A stretch of DNA of 64,000 nt, from contig NC_061143.1 of NCBI RefSeq assembly GCF_905220365.1, forward strand, positions 1,612,001 through 1,676,000, in the 5' to 3' direction. The DNA comes from Vanessa cardui (lineage: Eukaryota; Arthropoda; Insecta; Lepidoptera; Nymphalidae). The notes below the pieces were generated by a model, which did no database searches, was not told the origin of the DNA, and was given only the letters and a program-made list of their open reading frames with translations. The translations under genes were made by a program, and so were the position numbers. Positions 9,101 to 17,646 of the stretch are shown one piece after another (positions within the stretch are counted from its first letter, which is position 1; the number at the start of each line of letters is the position of its first letter).

Positions 9101-11435
9101 TGTAGTTAGTCTAAGTTACTCCTTATTACATCAGATATCTCTGTAAAAGTACCGTCAAAATCAGTCCGACTGTTGCAGAAATTATTTTAATATTACAAAC
9201 AGACACTCAAATTTTATTATATGTACTTACCTAATTAGATTAGAGCATTAAATTTATGTTTGTCACTTCAATAGTTTAAATTACGATCATTGAACTGAAT
9301 TTGATGAAATATGCTTCATAAAACAAGCCTGCACTCGATGCAAGAACTAAGGCTTTTTATGTCTAGCACCTAATGACCACGCTGTTGGCAACAAGCTTAT
9401 GATAAAGTATTAAATTAAATATCATTACACAAGTTAATCCTGGGCGATCCGAGAGAGTGCCAGATGATCCTCAAATTCGTGACAACCAGCCTGCCTTTCA
9501 TGCCACTGTTTCCCTTCGTATCCTCTATCGGTTCTATTCTGTCAAATACCTTCTCTCCAGCTCGAAGTTTTAGAAAACTGAAAATAATGATCTCATTACA
9601 GGTTTTTATTTAACATATACTAGTGGCCTGACCTGGCTTCTTTCGGGTGGACATAAGTTTCTTTTATTCCCTTTTATTTAAAAATTTTTCGTTGCTTTTT
9701 CCGACATGTTATCAACTATCGTTCTATTTCAACTTATTTACTCAAAATCACAATCAATTATATACCTAAATCTTCCTAATGAACATCTCTGTCTATTAGC
9801 GAAAACGGCATGAAAATTCGTTCAGTAGTTTTGGACTTTATCGCAAACATACAGACAGACAGACGTGGCTGGGGGACTTTGTGTTATAATACGTAGTACG
9901 ATTTGGGAACATTCAAGAAAAGAGAGTATTCTTTCCTTAAAGGATGGCAACGCACGTGCAATCCTCCTGATGTTGTAGATGTCCGTGGGTAGTGGTAACT
10001 TTCCATCAGATGAGCCTTCTACTCATTTACCCCCATATATAATAAAAAAAGTCATGCCACATAAGGTATAAATTGCTTCGAAGTTAGCTGTAAATTTGTA
10101 CACTACTGATCTGATTCTGGTGGATGTCATCTATGTTCTATGTATCCCTTTCAGTACAGTGTAAATGTATTATATAACAAGGATTTAAAGGCGATTTGAT
10201 GGCTTATGTTTTACTTGGAAATACTTTATACATACGTACAGTTCAATGAAACATGAAAAGACGAAATCCTTTCTATTCAATATAAATTTACTATTATATT
10301 TACTTTGCTTTTATAAGCTATATATAGCATTTGGGGCAACGACTATCAAATGGGCTTAGTCGAGTAGTGTGATGATATAAGCCTTTTTGCTTTTGAGTTA
10401 AGAGAAAGTAAATTGCAATGTTTTCTGTATTTTTATTTGAGGATTTTTCACAATAAGAGCCCTTATGATTTGTAGATCGGACATCAATAGATCTAAAGAT
10501 TTTAAATTAACATGGTTATTTTTATTAATAAAGTTATTGATTTCGGGATATTTACAATGTTTTTTATTTTCGTCCGGTAGAGCTCGATAATAAGACAGTC
10601 TCGTGAACAAGACATTCGTAGATAATGTGAAATATCGAGTTCCACCGAACGAAAATAAAAAACATGGTAAATATCCCGAAATTAATAACTTTAATAATCA
10701 ATAGATCTTATAAGATGGGGTAGAGAAACTACCCCGAGTGCTATCTCTATCTCTACGCCCCTAAAGTGGGAGTACGATTAAATTTAACAAGATATGTAAC
10801 ACACAACCTAATACGTCACTGGAAGAGGCAGTGTCATCTGTAACTAGATATAATTTACATAACAAAATCTTGTAAGTATCTGTCTGTACATAAAACATTT
10901 TGAGTATATTTTATTCGTTATTTAAGTGTATCTTCGCGTTGGGTACTAAATATTACATCAATTTCAAATAGAATACATACATTTAAAAAAAATGTTTTTT
11001 TTTTCCCAATTTTATATTCTACAGATAATTGGTTAAACATTCACATATAAAATGATCAGAAATTAATATAATTTTATTTTTATATTTTTTTTGCTGTCTG
11101 TACTTTACTTATAACACAAACACACACACTTAGAATATTGTTAGCGAGTGTCACTCACACTAATGCACGCTGATAATTTTTCAATGGAGGGGCGTGTATT
11201 AGTGAATAGATCTATTTTTAGTGTGAGTAAGTGACACTGGCAAAATATTTTGCATCTTGTGTACATAAACGCCTAAAGAAAAAATAAAAAAGCAACATTT
11301 TCAATCTCCACGAAAAGTCCACACAAACGAAACCACGGGCAGAGCTCATAGCAAATAAACAATATCTCACTCAAAAGGTAGATCGAATAACACTTCGCGG
11401 TCTTCCCACACAACGCCTTTTTTAGCTTTCGACAT
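2913..11435 (-). CDS. BBS5: BBS5 (Bardet-Biedl syndrome 5 protein), six exons, C-terminus outside the window
   Basis: Spliced gene: exons 11435-11371, 9577-9429, 5452-5275, 4286-4196, 3679-3533 and 3104-2913. Every intron is GT-AG, and the lengths 65, 149, 178, 91, 147 and 192 sum to 822 nt = 274 codons without a stop. The product aligns end to end with the first ~275 residues of the ~341-residue human BBS5. Landmarks are WEDREV near residue 10, PIEDTKGNSG and TNLRIIWHS in the first half, then GIWNLSSESGNLGT, SNVRIVWYADINDAFN and RDSKFGEALVI in the second. The family has two PH-like (DM16) repeats that bind phosphoinositides, and the protein is a subunit of the BBSome, which moves membrane cargo in cilia. 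In insects this implies sensory neurons and sperm, by inference. The last ~65 residues were not found in 1-2912 and presumably lie to the left. The start at 11435 has A at -3; an in-frame ATG at 11444 is a weaker alternative. Confidence 0.93.
3225..3509 (-). mobile_element. SINE-B copy 1 (type description), inside BBS5 intron 5
   Basis: SINE-B is ~290 bp: TACTTGGTGGTAGGGCTTTG, GTCTGGGTAGGTACCACCC, TGTTCCGGTTTGAAGGGTGA, CAAGGGACATAACATCTTAG, GGTGACCACTTACCATCAGG, and the end ACCTATACCATAAAAAA. The A-run makes it a retroposon, and its last ~45 bp resemble the end of LINE-T. No clear pol III boxes were recognised, so it could equally be a LINE-derived non-autonomous element. This copy lies in the sense direction of BBS5 and fills two thirds of the 428-bp intron. 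Confidence 0.8.
3533..3679 (-). CDS. BBS5: BBS5 exon 5
   Basis: The 49-codon, phase 0/0 exon starts ISLNESGIWNLSS and ends PYITIES at the consensus donor GTAAGT. It forms the start of the second PH-like repeat. The acceptor TTTAAG is weaker than the others. The donor is only ~23 bp from a SINE-B copy in the next intron. Confidence 0.92.
3716..3845 (-). mobile_element. HEL-E copy, inside BBS5 intron 4
   Basis: Half-length copy (GTCGTGAAAGCGAGACAGAC, AGTTACTTTCACATTTATAA in + reading) abutting a SINE-C tail. Confidence 0.5.
3841..4074 (-). mobile_element. SINE-C copy 1 (second tRNA-headed SINE, type description), BBS5 intron 4
   Basis: In its own direction it starts TGACGACCTCTGTGGTCGAG, with B-box GGGTTCGATTCCC. 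The body holds GTTTTCTATGTTGTCTTGGG, TCCATAACACAAGTGCTTTA and TTACATTGGGATCAG, and it ends in TCTCATATTTATTTATT. The head is unlike that of SINE-A, so it is a separate family. It is ~235 bp with an ATTT-repeat tail. Confidence 0.8.
4196..4286 (-). CDS. BBS5: BBS5 exon 4
   Basis: The 91-nt exon follows a T-rich tract ending in CAG and has donor GTAAT. It codes for SYAVSRLYRDLKLRGAF and KQLRVLPLEK, the linker matching [28 protein letters not shown] in human BBS5. It is too short to stand out as an open frame. Confidence 0.92.
4862..5095 (+). mobile_element. LINE-D3 3' end, BBS5 intron 3
   Basis: Non-coding 3' region: GACACTAATTACTGTAAA, GAGTTTCTTGCCGTTTCTTC, TCGCTAGAAGCTGCTTTCC, TTCATTGTGAAGTTTACTTG, ending in a TTTGATT tail. 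It is the same as 59470-59711. The motif order parallels the D1 and D2 3' ends, so it is a third subfamily. Confidence 0.7.
5275..5452 (-). CDS. BBS5: BBS5 exon 3
   Basis: The acceptor is GATTCCAG. The exon codes for IGLNCFLS, LRGTTQALYVLAG and YEFVFTNLSPN, completing the first PH-like repeat. It ends inside the codon AA|A (Lys) at the donor GTAAGT, a consensus splice site. Confidence 0.93.
5453..6573. other. BBS5 intron 2, distal part; possible single-copy repeat
   Basis: AT-rich, with no gene seen. 5690-6090 has the character of an old lepidopteran repeat (TCACTCACTCACTGACTGAC, CTAGTAGACCTAGAAGCTTC), but no second copy is present here to prove it. Confidence 0.35.
6574..6833. repeat. Inverted repeat with 32-bp arms
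   Basis: 6574-6605 and 6802-6833 are reverse complements with one mismatch (core GACAAGTATTnTTTTTGATG). The loop is 196 bp without coding sequence. It is probably a small non-autonomous DNA element in BBS5 intron 2. Confidence 0.55.
6905..7350. mobile_element. MITE-M, complete copy in BBS5 intron 2
   Basis: 446 bp between perfect 13-bp inverted termini AACCGACTTCAAA / TTTGAAGTCGGTT. Inside are GGAGGAGGTTATCAATTCG, long T-runs and GTAGTGCTTCCCGTGAGGTC. No transposase frame is present. The ends are seen again, far apart, at 47288 and 49130. Confidence 0.7.
7351..7961. other. Intron 2 of BBS5, unassigned
   Basis: No gene seen. CCAGGGTAGGCGTG at 7773 has an exact inverse near 8347-8360, so 7773-8360 may be an inverted-repeat element later hit by the SINE-B at 7962. 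Confidence 0.3.
7962..8230 (-). mobile_element. SINE-B copy 2, BBS5 intron 2
   Basis: Near full length with A-run (as T-run at 7962). Part of the GTGAGCCAGTGTAA to TTCCGG region has small deletions. Confidence 0.8.
8231..9047. other. Intron 2 of BBS5; foldback at 8821-8933
   Basis: AT-rich. 8821-8850 and 8907-8933 form an imperfect inverted repeat (core ACTAACAATTTTTT) with A/T-run filling. 8526-8552 recurs with one mismatch at 11153-11179 (CTCACACTAATGC, GCTGATAATTT). Nothing coding was seen. Confidence 0.4.
9048..9228. repeat. Repeat H, copy 1
   Basis: Matches 57481-57670: GTTTAAATTTAAC, TAGTCTAAGTTA, TTACATCAGATATCT, GTTGCAGA, CAAACAGACA, TTTTATTATATGTA. The general form (TGCAGA...AATATTACAAACAGACA) resembles the Helitron-like repeats. 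Confidence 0.5.
9429..9577 (-). CDS. BBS5: BBS5 exon 2
   Basis: The acceptor TTTTCAG lies just upstream of 9577. The exon codes for the start of the first PH-like repeat, including RAGEKVFDRIEPIEDTKG and RLVVTNLRIIWHSLG. The donor GTAATG follows TTGT at 9429. The phase-1 join T|CA gives Ser in RINLSIGLNC. Confidence 0.92.
9622..9905 (-). mobile_element. HEL-G copy (type description), BBS5 intron 1
   Basis: HEL-G is a second Helitron-like family. In its own direction it holds AAACTCCAAAACTACTGAAC, TTTTCATGCGGTTTTC, GATTCATAAGGAAGG, and an end rich in CGAAGCCGGGGCGG before CTAGT. This copy retains TCAGTAGTTTTGGACTTTAT and the CACTAGT end at 9619-9627 in inverse. Confidence 0.5.
9903..10050 (+). 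mobile_element. LINE-T 3' fragment, BBS5 intron 1
   Basis: 5'-truncated copy: GGGAACATTCAAGAAAAGAG, TGTTGTAGATGTCCGTGG, CTTTCCATCAGATGAGCC, and a terminal A-run. It covers the last ~35 codons and the 3' end, and is degenerate. Confidence 0.7.
10495..10697. mobile_element. MITE-K copy 1 (long palindrome), BBS5 intron 1
   Basis: Arms 10524-10589 and 10634-10698 are complementary with few mismatches (TTTCGGGATATTTACnATG, TTTTTTATTTTCG). The whole is flanked by the direct repeat TCAATAGATCT (10484-10494, 10698-10708), a possible 11-bp target duplication. Further copies are at 33642-34060, 35000-35110 and 55232-55300. Confidence 0.65.
10709..11370. other. BBS5 intron 1, proximal part
   Basis: AT-rich. 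Contains the short repeat 11153-11179 shared with 8526-8552, and no recognised element. Confidence 0.4.
11371..11435 (-). CDS. BBS5: BBS5 exon 1
   Basis: Codes for MSKAKKGVVWEDREVLFDLPF plus two bases. The donor GTGAGA follows at 11370. The split codon GA|T joined to exon 2 gives Asp and keeps FDLPFDFLKLRAGE aligned with the human FDLSAQQMKTRPGE without gaps. Confidence 0.9.
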
Positions 11436-11489
11436 TTTATACATATATTGTGTTTCATAAAGGATATCGGCTACAGTGTTTTTATTTTT

Positions 11490-11503
11490 GTATCTATGGT
11501 AAC
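11490..11503 (-). promoter_or_regulatory. Candidate RFX X-box upstream of BBS5
   Basis: Read on the gene strand the site is GTTACCATAGATAC. It matches the consensus GTTNCC-AT-RGNAAC at 13 of 14 positions and sits ~55 bp upstream of the BBS5 ATG. In nematodes and flies RFX factors bind such imperfect palindromes close to the start codons of ciliary genes, including BBS genes. Function here is inferred from position and sequence only. Confidence 0.6.
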
Positions 11504-12288
11504 GTTGCGTTGGGTAATAAAGCAAATACAGCGCTGTTACATTAAAGCGCTACAGTTTACAGCTTGTTTTAAAATGACAACTTGATTGTTAGAAAGACTA
11601 ACATCATTATTTTATTTATTCGTTACATCTACAAAAATGCATCGTGTTAACAATATATATTTTTATATATGCTTTTATCTGATTCAACGCTTTGTGGTCA
11701 ACTATCGCGAATTCCACCAATGATTGTACATTGTGTGGTAACATTTTGGCCACTTTTTAAGTGTAACACGAATAACGCATTATGAATGTAATTGTAAATA
11801 ATTTACGTACATTGTGTTTCAGAAATTTTTAGTTTTTAGGTCTGAGATCGAAGCAAAGGATGAAAGACATAAATCCTTTGCTTGTAAAAAAAACTAAGCC
11901 TAAGAGATTTTTTAAATAAAAAAATATACTGTTATTATGATGAAAATAGAAATGAGAAAACTATTTTTAACAGACTATAAATACTTTTATAAATACACTC
12001 GTATGTACCCATACATTATAATGAGCGGATAAAAAGATTTACTCTTTGTAAAGGGCTAAACCACGTAAATAGTGTATATACCAAATAATATTTCATTATA
12101 TTCATACTTATTTTGTATATATTACATTTTTCCTCTATTCAATACTTACAGCCTATTCCGATGAACGTAGGAAATAATATGAACAAACCTTACATTGACG
12201 TATTTTATGAGATTTGCTAAAAACTCTGCCACACTGTGCGCTACCAATAAATAGTTCTTGATTAATATGCCTTTATTTATAACACAAA
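11504..12288. other. Upstream of BBS5, unassigned
   Basis: No open frame or repeat recognised. It contains whatever promoter sequence lies beyond the X-box. Confidence 0.4.
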
Positions 12289-12487
12289 GCATATAGACCA
12301 CCTGATGGTAAATGGTCACCATCACCCATAGACAATGACGCTGTAAGAAATATTAACTATTCCTTACATCGTCACTGCGCCACCAACCTTGAGAACTAAG
12401 ATGTTATGTCCCTTGTGTAGTTACACTGGCTCACTCACCCTTCAAACCGGAACACGACTATACTGTGTACTGTTATTTGGCGGCAAT
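12289..12487 (-). mobile_element. SINE-B copy 3, partial
   Basis: From GCATATAGACCACCTGATGG through CCGGAACACGACTATACTG; it lacks the 5' ~70 bp and the A-run. Confidence 0.75.
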
Positions 12488-12763
12488 ATGTGTTGAATAG
12501 ATTTTGAACCACAAACATTCACTTCACAATTCTGTCTACAATAATTGCGACTGTATGTGAAGTGTTTGTATCTTTTTTGTCTGTGCCCGTAAAAAACTCA
12601 TCCAGAAATTGTAATGCACAGATAAACAAAATTATGAAAATGGAATAAGAATATTTGTTTATTTTTTATTTCATAATGCTGTCAACAAATGTTGTCTTTG
12701 ATTATCTCTAAAAATGACAATCGAAAATATTTATCTGTGGTTTTTCGCGCGTAAACAGGCAAG

Positions 12764-12910
12764 ATGGCCGCTCGCTTTGCCAATAACTTCGTTATGGCGG
12801 TGCTGTCAATTTTAAAAGTGTTTAAGTGTAAACGACAAGTTACTAATCGTCGAAAACATCTTAAAAGCCCAATTTTATCGGATTTGTCTCCTTTGTCATT
12901 TAAGTTTTAA
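12764..12910 (+). CDS. Possible 48-codon small ORF or first exon, unrecognised
   Basis: ATG in a good context (AAGATGGCCGC) opens 48 codons to TAA at 12908: MAARFANNFVMAVLSILKVF, then a Lys/Arg-rich stretch. A TAATAAA-like signal overlaps the stop. The GC content is locally higher than its surroundings. It is divergent from BBS5 at 1.3 kb distance. No homologue is known to me and it may be chance. Confidence 0.15.
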   Translation: MAARFANNFVMAVLSILKVFKCKRQVTNRRKHLKSPILSDLSPLSFKF

Positions 12911-13098
12911 TAAAATTTATCGTATTTTGACATTTGAGGCAAATGAAAATTGTTCTGACGTTGTCTGTTCGTTGGGCATTACTAATTAATGACTAACGAA
13001 GCATTCAATTAAATCTAATATTTTTATAATTTCTGTAAATAGATCAAGAGTGTTGTCTACAGTCAATATCTGTTAGTAAAGTTGTTGTGTTATGCATA

Positions 13099-13275
13099 GG
13101 TACCATATATTCCACTAGCAAAAATCAACTCGGTATGTTATTTTGTGTTCCTGATTAAATGAATGAGCCAAGGGAACTACAGGCACAAAGATCGTCTTAG
13201 TTTCCAAGATTGGATTGGATTAGCGCTTTGACGAAGTAATGCAAAGTTAGTGGATAGCCTTGACCATTATGAGGT
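13099..13275 (+). mobile_element. SINE-B, strongly diverged
   Basis: Recognisable by order only: GGTACCA, ATGAGCCAAGGGAACTACAG, GCACAAAGATCGTCTTAGTT, CCATTATGAGGT. An old copy. Confidence 0.45.
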
Positions 13276-13938
13276 CTTAAATAAAGGTCATAAAAATTTT
13301 CAAAGGGAATAAAAATTCAACATATCCGGTTTATTATATGTTACTTAAAGTTTTTATGTTACGAACTCCATCAATTTGTTGTTTACCATTAAAACGATCG
13401 TTAAATGTGGTTCACGATTTAAATGGCTTTAAGTGTATATAAATTACACTCAGGTGTAATCAATCGTAACTTCATGAAAAAAAAATGCATTACTTAAAAG
13501 TATATTTCTATTATACACAGCGTATAATAATAGTAACACTTTGTACCTACTACGAACGTGTAAAACCATCCTTATTTATTTGTAACTTGTAACAAAACAT
13601 TATATAAATAAAAACTATTTCCGTAACCCAGTTTTTAATATAACAAAGCATTTAAACCAATCTATAAATTATATATAAACCATTTCTGTAGCAGTGTGAA
13701 GCTGGGTTTGGTACTAGATATTAATATCCTGTCTATAAATGAATAGATATTCTATTCCAATTATAACTGAAAAAAAGTCAAATGCACAACTATCGACAGC
13801 AAATTGACGCGATGTCATTGGTTTAGAGCTTTTTTAATCTGTGATATTCACTATGGATTTGAAAAATAATGACGTTTTGAACGTCAACGAAACTGTCATC
13901 GAAATTTTTGAAGTAAAATTAAAGTATTATTAAGAAGT
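13276..13938. other. No gene seen
   Basis: AT-rich spacer without recognised repeats. Confidence 0.4.
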
Positions 13939-14232
13939 TTACTTGGTGGTAGGGCTTTGTGCAAGCCCGTCTGGGTAGGTACCACACACTCATCAGTTAT
14001 TCTGCCGCCAAATAACAGTACTCAGTATTGTTGTGTTCCGGTTTGAAGGGTGAGTGAGCCAGTGCAATTACAGGCACAAGGGACATAACATCTTAGTTCC
14101 CAAGTGGCGTATTGGCCACTAAGGAGTAAGGATTGGTTAATATTTCTTACAGCTTCATTGTCTATGGGTGATGGTGACCACTTACCATCAGGTGGCCCAT
14201 ATGTTCGTCCGCCAACCTATACCATAAAAAAA
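13939..14232 (+). mobile_element. SINE-B copy 4, full length
   Basis: Complete from TACTTGGTGGTAGGG to CCTATACCATAAAAAAA. Confidence 0.85.
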
Positions 14233-14482
14233 TTTTTGGAAGTCAAATTAAAGTGGAAATAAGTTCTTAATTCGAAAAGTGTTGTATGTTAAGTAAAGAT
14301 ATATTGATCATAAACTCTTAGTAGTATACAATATAGCTGAGCTGTTATCAAATCGCGTGAAAAACGTAAACATAAGTTTTGTTTAACTTTTTTCCTACTT
14401 CCATTGGAAAAGTCTAAATATATATTTGTGATAATAAGTTTTATATACACTTTTATAGTTCGATCAGAAGCCAATCCCACCT

Positions 14483-14730
14483 ATTACTTGGTGGCAAAGC
14501 CTTGTGCAGGTACTACCCACACATATATCTACCGCTAGACAACAATACCTATCATTGTATTACTCCAGTTCAAAGGGTGACTGAACCATTGTACAGGCAC
14601 AAGGGACATAATATCGTAATTCATAAGGTTCGCAGGGCATTGGCATAAAAAGGAATGATTAATATATCTTAAAGTACCAATGTATATAGTTAATGGTGAT
14701 CATTATTATTAGGTGGTTATTTTGCCAGTT
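14483..14730 (+). mobile_element. SINE-B, diverged
   Basis: ATTACTTGGTGGCAAAGCCT at the start, GGCACAAGGGACATAATATC in the middle and a degraded TTATTAGGTGG end. Older than the copy 250 bp to the left. Confidence 0.6.
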
Positions 14731-15012
14731 TCTTCGTATTCAAGGTCACTTAAGACAAATAGTACAGTCAGAGTTAGAAAACCTTCGTCAGTTTTCAAAT
14801 TAATTCCTTTATCAAGTTTTAAACTCTTAGTATCTTTTGAATCTAAACATCAAATAACTGCGACGCAAGATGTCATTCTAGATCGGTAAAGCAGATTATC
14901 GCTCAAACTGAGCTCACAAAAATAGATCTTAAAGTGACGAACCTGTTCTTACCCCGACTGTACAAAGACTACTAGAAAAAAGAAAAATGATAGAATATTC
15001 CAAGTCAATTAA

Positions 15013-15355
15013 GCAGCTGAGATGGCCCATTGGCTAGAACGCGTGCATCTTTATCGATGATTTCGGGTTCAAACCCAGGTAAGCACCGCTACATATATGT
15101 GAACGTGAACCCCATGCAAACACCACTGAATACTCATGTGCTTAATTTGTGGTTATAATTCATCTCGTGCTCGGCAGTGAAGGAAAACATCGTGAGGAAA
15201 CCTGCATGTGTCTAATTTCATCGAAATTTTGCCACATATGCATTCCACCAACTCCCATTGGAACAGCGTGGTGGAATATGTTTCAAAGCCTCTCCTTCAT
15301 GGGAGTGGAGCCCAGCTATGTGAGAATTTACAGGCTGTTACTTTACTTTTACAAT
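15013..15355 (+). mobile_element. SINE-A copy 4 with internal insertion
   Basis: TTACTTT-tail subfamily. About 35 bp of extra sequence after GCAAGCACC-like GTAAGCACCGC (15090-15130) partly repeats the ACC-ACTGAATA motif, probably a local duplication. Confidence 0.8.
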
Positions 15356-16266
15356 TAAGAACTCTGTCATAGAGTCTAGTGATGATACAGTCTCGGTAGT
15401 ACCTTCTCTATCTATATCTTTAACTGGTACCTTTCGAATAGTAGAGCTTGAAATATCAGTTAAGACATGAAGACCAAAAAGTGCTTTTATGAGCCGACTC
15501 GAATGAATAACATTTTGATTTTGTCGTCAATAAATGTTAAAATAGATATATGTATTTATATCGAAAATATTTAGGTAGGTTGTTTTTTTAAAGGAAGACC
15601 TGATTTGAATGTATTATCTTGGTTATATTTGGCGTTTTCTTTTCATCGAATCTCGAGGAAAACAAACAACGGAAAATGTATTTATTATTATTCGATTATT
15701 TATTCAGAAATTCGGTTATTACAATAGATATTTACACAAAGACCTGTAACGTTATCTAATATTATAAAACGTTTTTGACATCGTATGACAAATTATGTAG
15801 GAATTCGTTACATTTTTTGGCGTGAAAATGTATGCCATATTCTAGATGATAATCTAATCTTGTGGCAAATTTCATTCAGATCTGTTTAGCTAATTAATCA
15901 TCTATGTAATCTTTAGCATTCATATAAGTAAGACACACTTTTATTGCGTCTATGGAAAATGATACAGTACTTAAGCTTCATATTTTAATGGACAGCAAAT
16001 CATTAGACATTCGTAACACAAACATTTCGATTAGCTGGTAAAATTGGATTAAGAATAAATCATTCTAAAAAGCATAAATAGCACATTTATGCTCTAATAA
16101 ACTTGATAAATCTGTACTCGTTGGATGAGGAAGAAGAAATCCTGATAGATTTGGCACTTTCCAGAAGAGCTCTAAGTCCAGTCCAGCTGCATAGTCATCA
16201 GAAGATGACGAGCTGGACTTGTAATATAAATACCAGATAATTGTCATGATTATGATGATGATTGAA
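15356..16266. other. No gene seen
   Basis: AT-rich, unassigned. Confidence 0.4.
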
Positions 16267-16537
16267 GAGTCGAGATGGCCCAGTGGTTAGAACGCGTGCA
16301 TCTTAACCGATGATTGCGGGTTCAAACCCAGGCAAGCACCGCTGATTCATGTGCTTAATTTGTGTTTATAATTCATCTCGTGCTCAGCGGAGAAGGAAAA
16401 AATTCTGCCACATGTGTAATTCCACCAACCCGTATTAGAACAGCGTGGTGGAATATGTTCTAAACCCTCTCCTCAAAGGGAGAGCAGGCCTTTAGCCTAG
16501 CAGTGGGAATTTTCAGGCTGTTGTTGTTGTTGTTGTC
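16267..16537 (+). mobile_element. SINE-A copy 5 with internal deletion
   Basis: Good A- and B-boxes and a GTT tail. About 36 bp between GAAGGAAAA and ATTCTGCC are missing. Confidence 0.85.
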
Positions 16538-17168
16538 ATGATTTGGTTTGATTTTAATATGAATAGAATAAGTTGGTTATGGAATACGAAAAAATACGCA
16601 TAAAAGGCATTCGCAATGAGTGAGGCCCGCCGGGTTTCCCGATCACCGAAGCAATAATTAATATAATTTCACAATTTCATTCAATCCCTTCGAATTCCCT
16701 CGAAAATAATATTCGGTTCAAAAGAATTTTGGAATTAGAGATCGCATTCTATTACCTTAAAGTTTATTCTATTTGCATTCAAAATAACCCTTATTTCGTA
16801 TGTCATAACGATCATTATCCGATGATTTAATATCTATTCGATTTGTAAGTATAATTGACTTGAGTAATTAACTAAGATGAGTTTTGAAGTAGGTAAAGAC
16901 GGACAGATGCGTTAAATTATCCAATTAGAATTATTATTAATGAAAAATTGGTTTTAAAAGAAAGTTTTACGGTTCTAATTATGTTGTCATTCTAACCGTT
17001 TTTTTTCATGGTGGAGCAGAGCAGAGCGAATTAACTACCCAGGAGATCAATCAAATGGATTGGCAAATTGTAAAGGGAGAAGGCTTAGATGTGAGCCAAT
17101 ATGATTTTCGTGCATTGCGTAAGAGGACTTTTGAGTGTTAACACAATCATAGGGCGAAGGTCTTTATA
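16538..17168. other. No gene seen
   Basis: Nothing recognised except AT-rich spacer. Confidence 0.4.
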
Positions 17169-17269
17169 CAACAACAACAGCCTGTAAGTTCCCGCTGCTG
17201 GGCTAAAGACCTCCTCTCCCTTTGAGGAGAAGGTTTTGGAACATATTCCACCACGCTGTTCCAATGCGG
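17169..17269 (-). mobile_element. SINE-A 3' third
   Basis: Tail and 3' body only. It ends at CCAATGCGG, where it meets SINE-B sequence base to base. Confidence 0.8.
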
Positions 17270-17392
17270 AGCCAGTGCAACTACAGGCACAAGGGACATA
17301 ACATCTTAGTTCCCATGTGCCGTATAGGCAATGTAAGGAATGGTTAATATTTCTGAAATTGCCAGTTAGCCAACATATGCCATTAAAAAAGA
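17270..17392 (+). mobile_element. SINE-B middle piece and tail
   Basis: AGCCAGTGCAACTACAGGCA to TAATATTTCT, then TTAGCCAACATATGCCATTA with A-run; the part between is deleted. The 5' third is replaced by inverted SINE-A sequence. Confidence 0.65.
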
Positions 17393-17402
17393 AAAAAATG
17401 TT

Positions 17403-17508
17403 ATTATTACTTCTGATTTTCCATAACACAAGTGCTTTAGCTACTTACATTGGGATCAGTATCAGATCAGTAATATATGTGATGTTGTCTCACATTTATT
17501 TAAAAAAA
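17403..17508 (+). mobile_element. SINE-C 3' part
   Basis: TTACTTCTGATTTTCCATAA through TGTTGTCTCACATTTATTT, headless. Confidence 0.7.
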
Positions 17509-17522
17509 AATACCTAAACCTT

Positions 17523-17646
17523 TCTTAAGAATCCCTCTGCATGTTAGTGAAAAACGCATGAAAATCTGTTCAGTAGTTTTGGAGTTTATCGCAAACATAC
17601 ACATAGACAGACACGGCCGGCGGACTTTGTTTTATAATATGTAGTC
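17523..17646 (-). mobile_element. HEL-G fragment
   Basis: Contains GTTCAGTAGTTTTGGAGTTT, ATCGCAAACATACACATAG and GGACTTTGTTTTATAATA. Confidence 0.5.

Noticed and set aside
16267..16340. tRNA gene suggested by A-box and B-box
   Set aside because: Head of SINE-A; repeated 20 times or more in the window.
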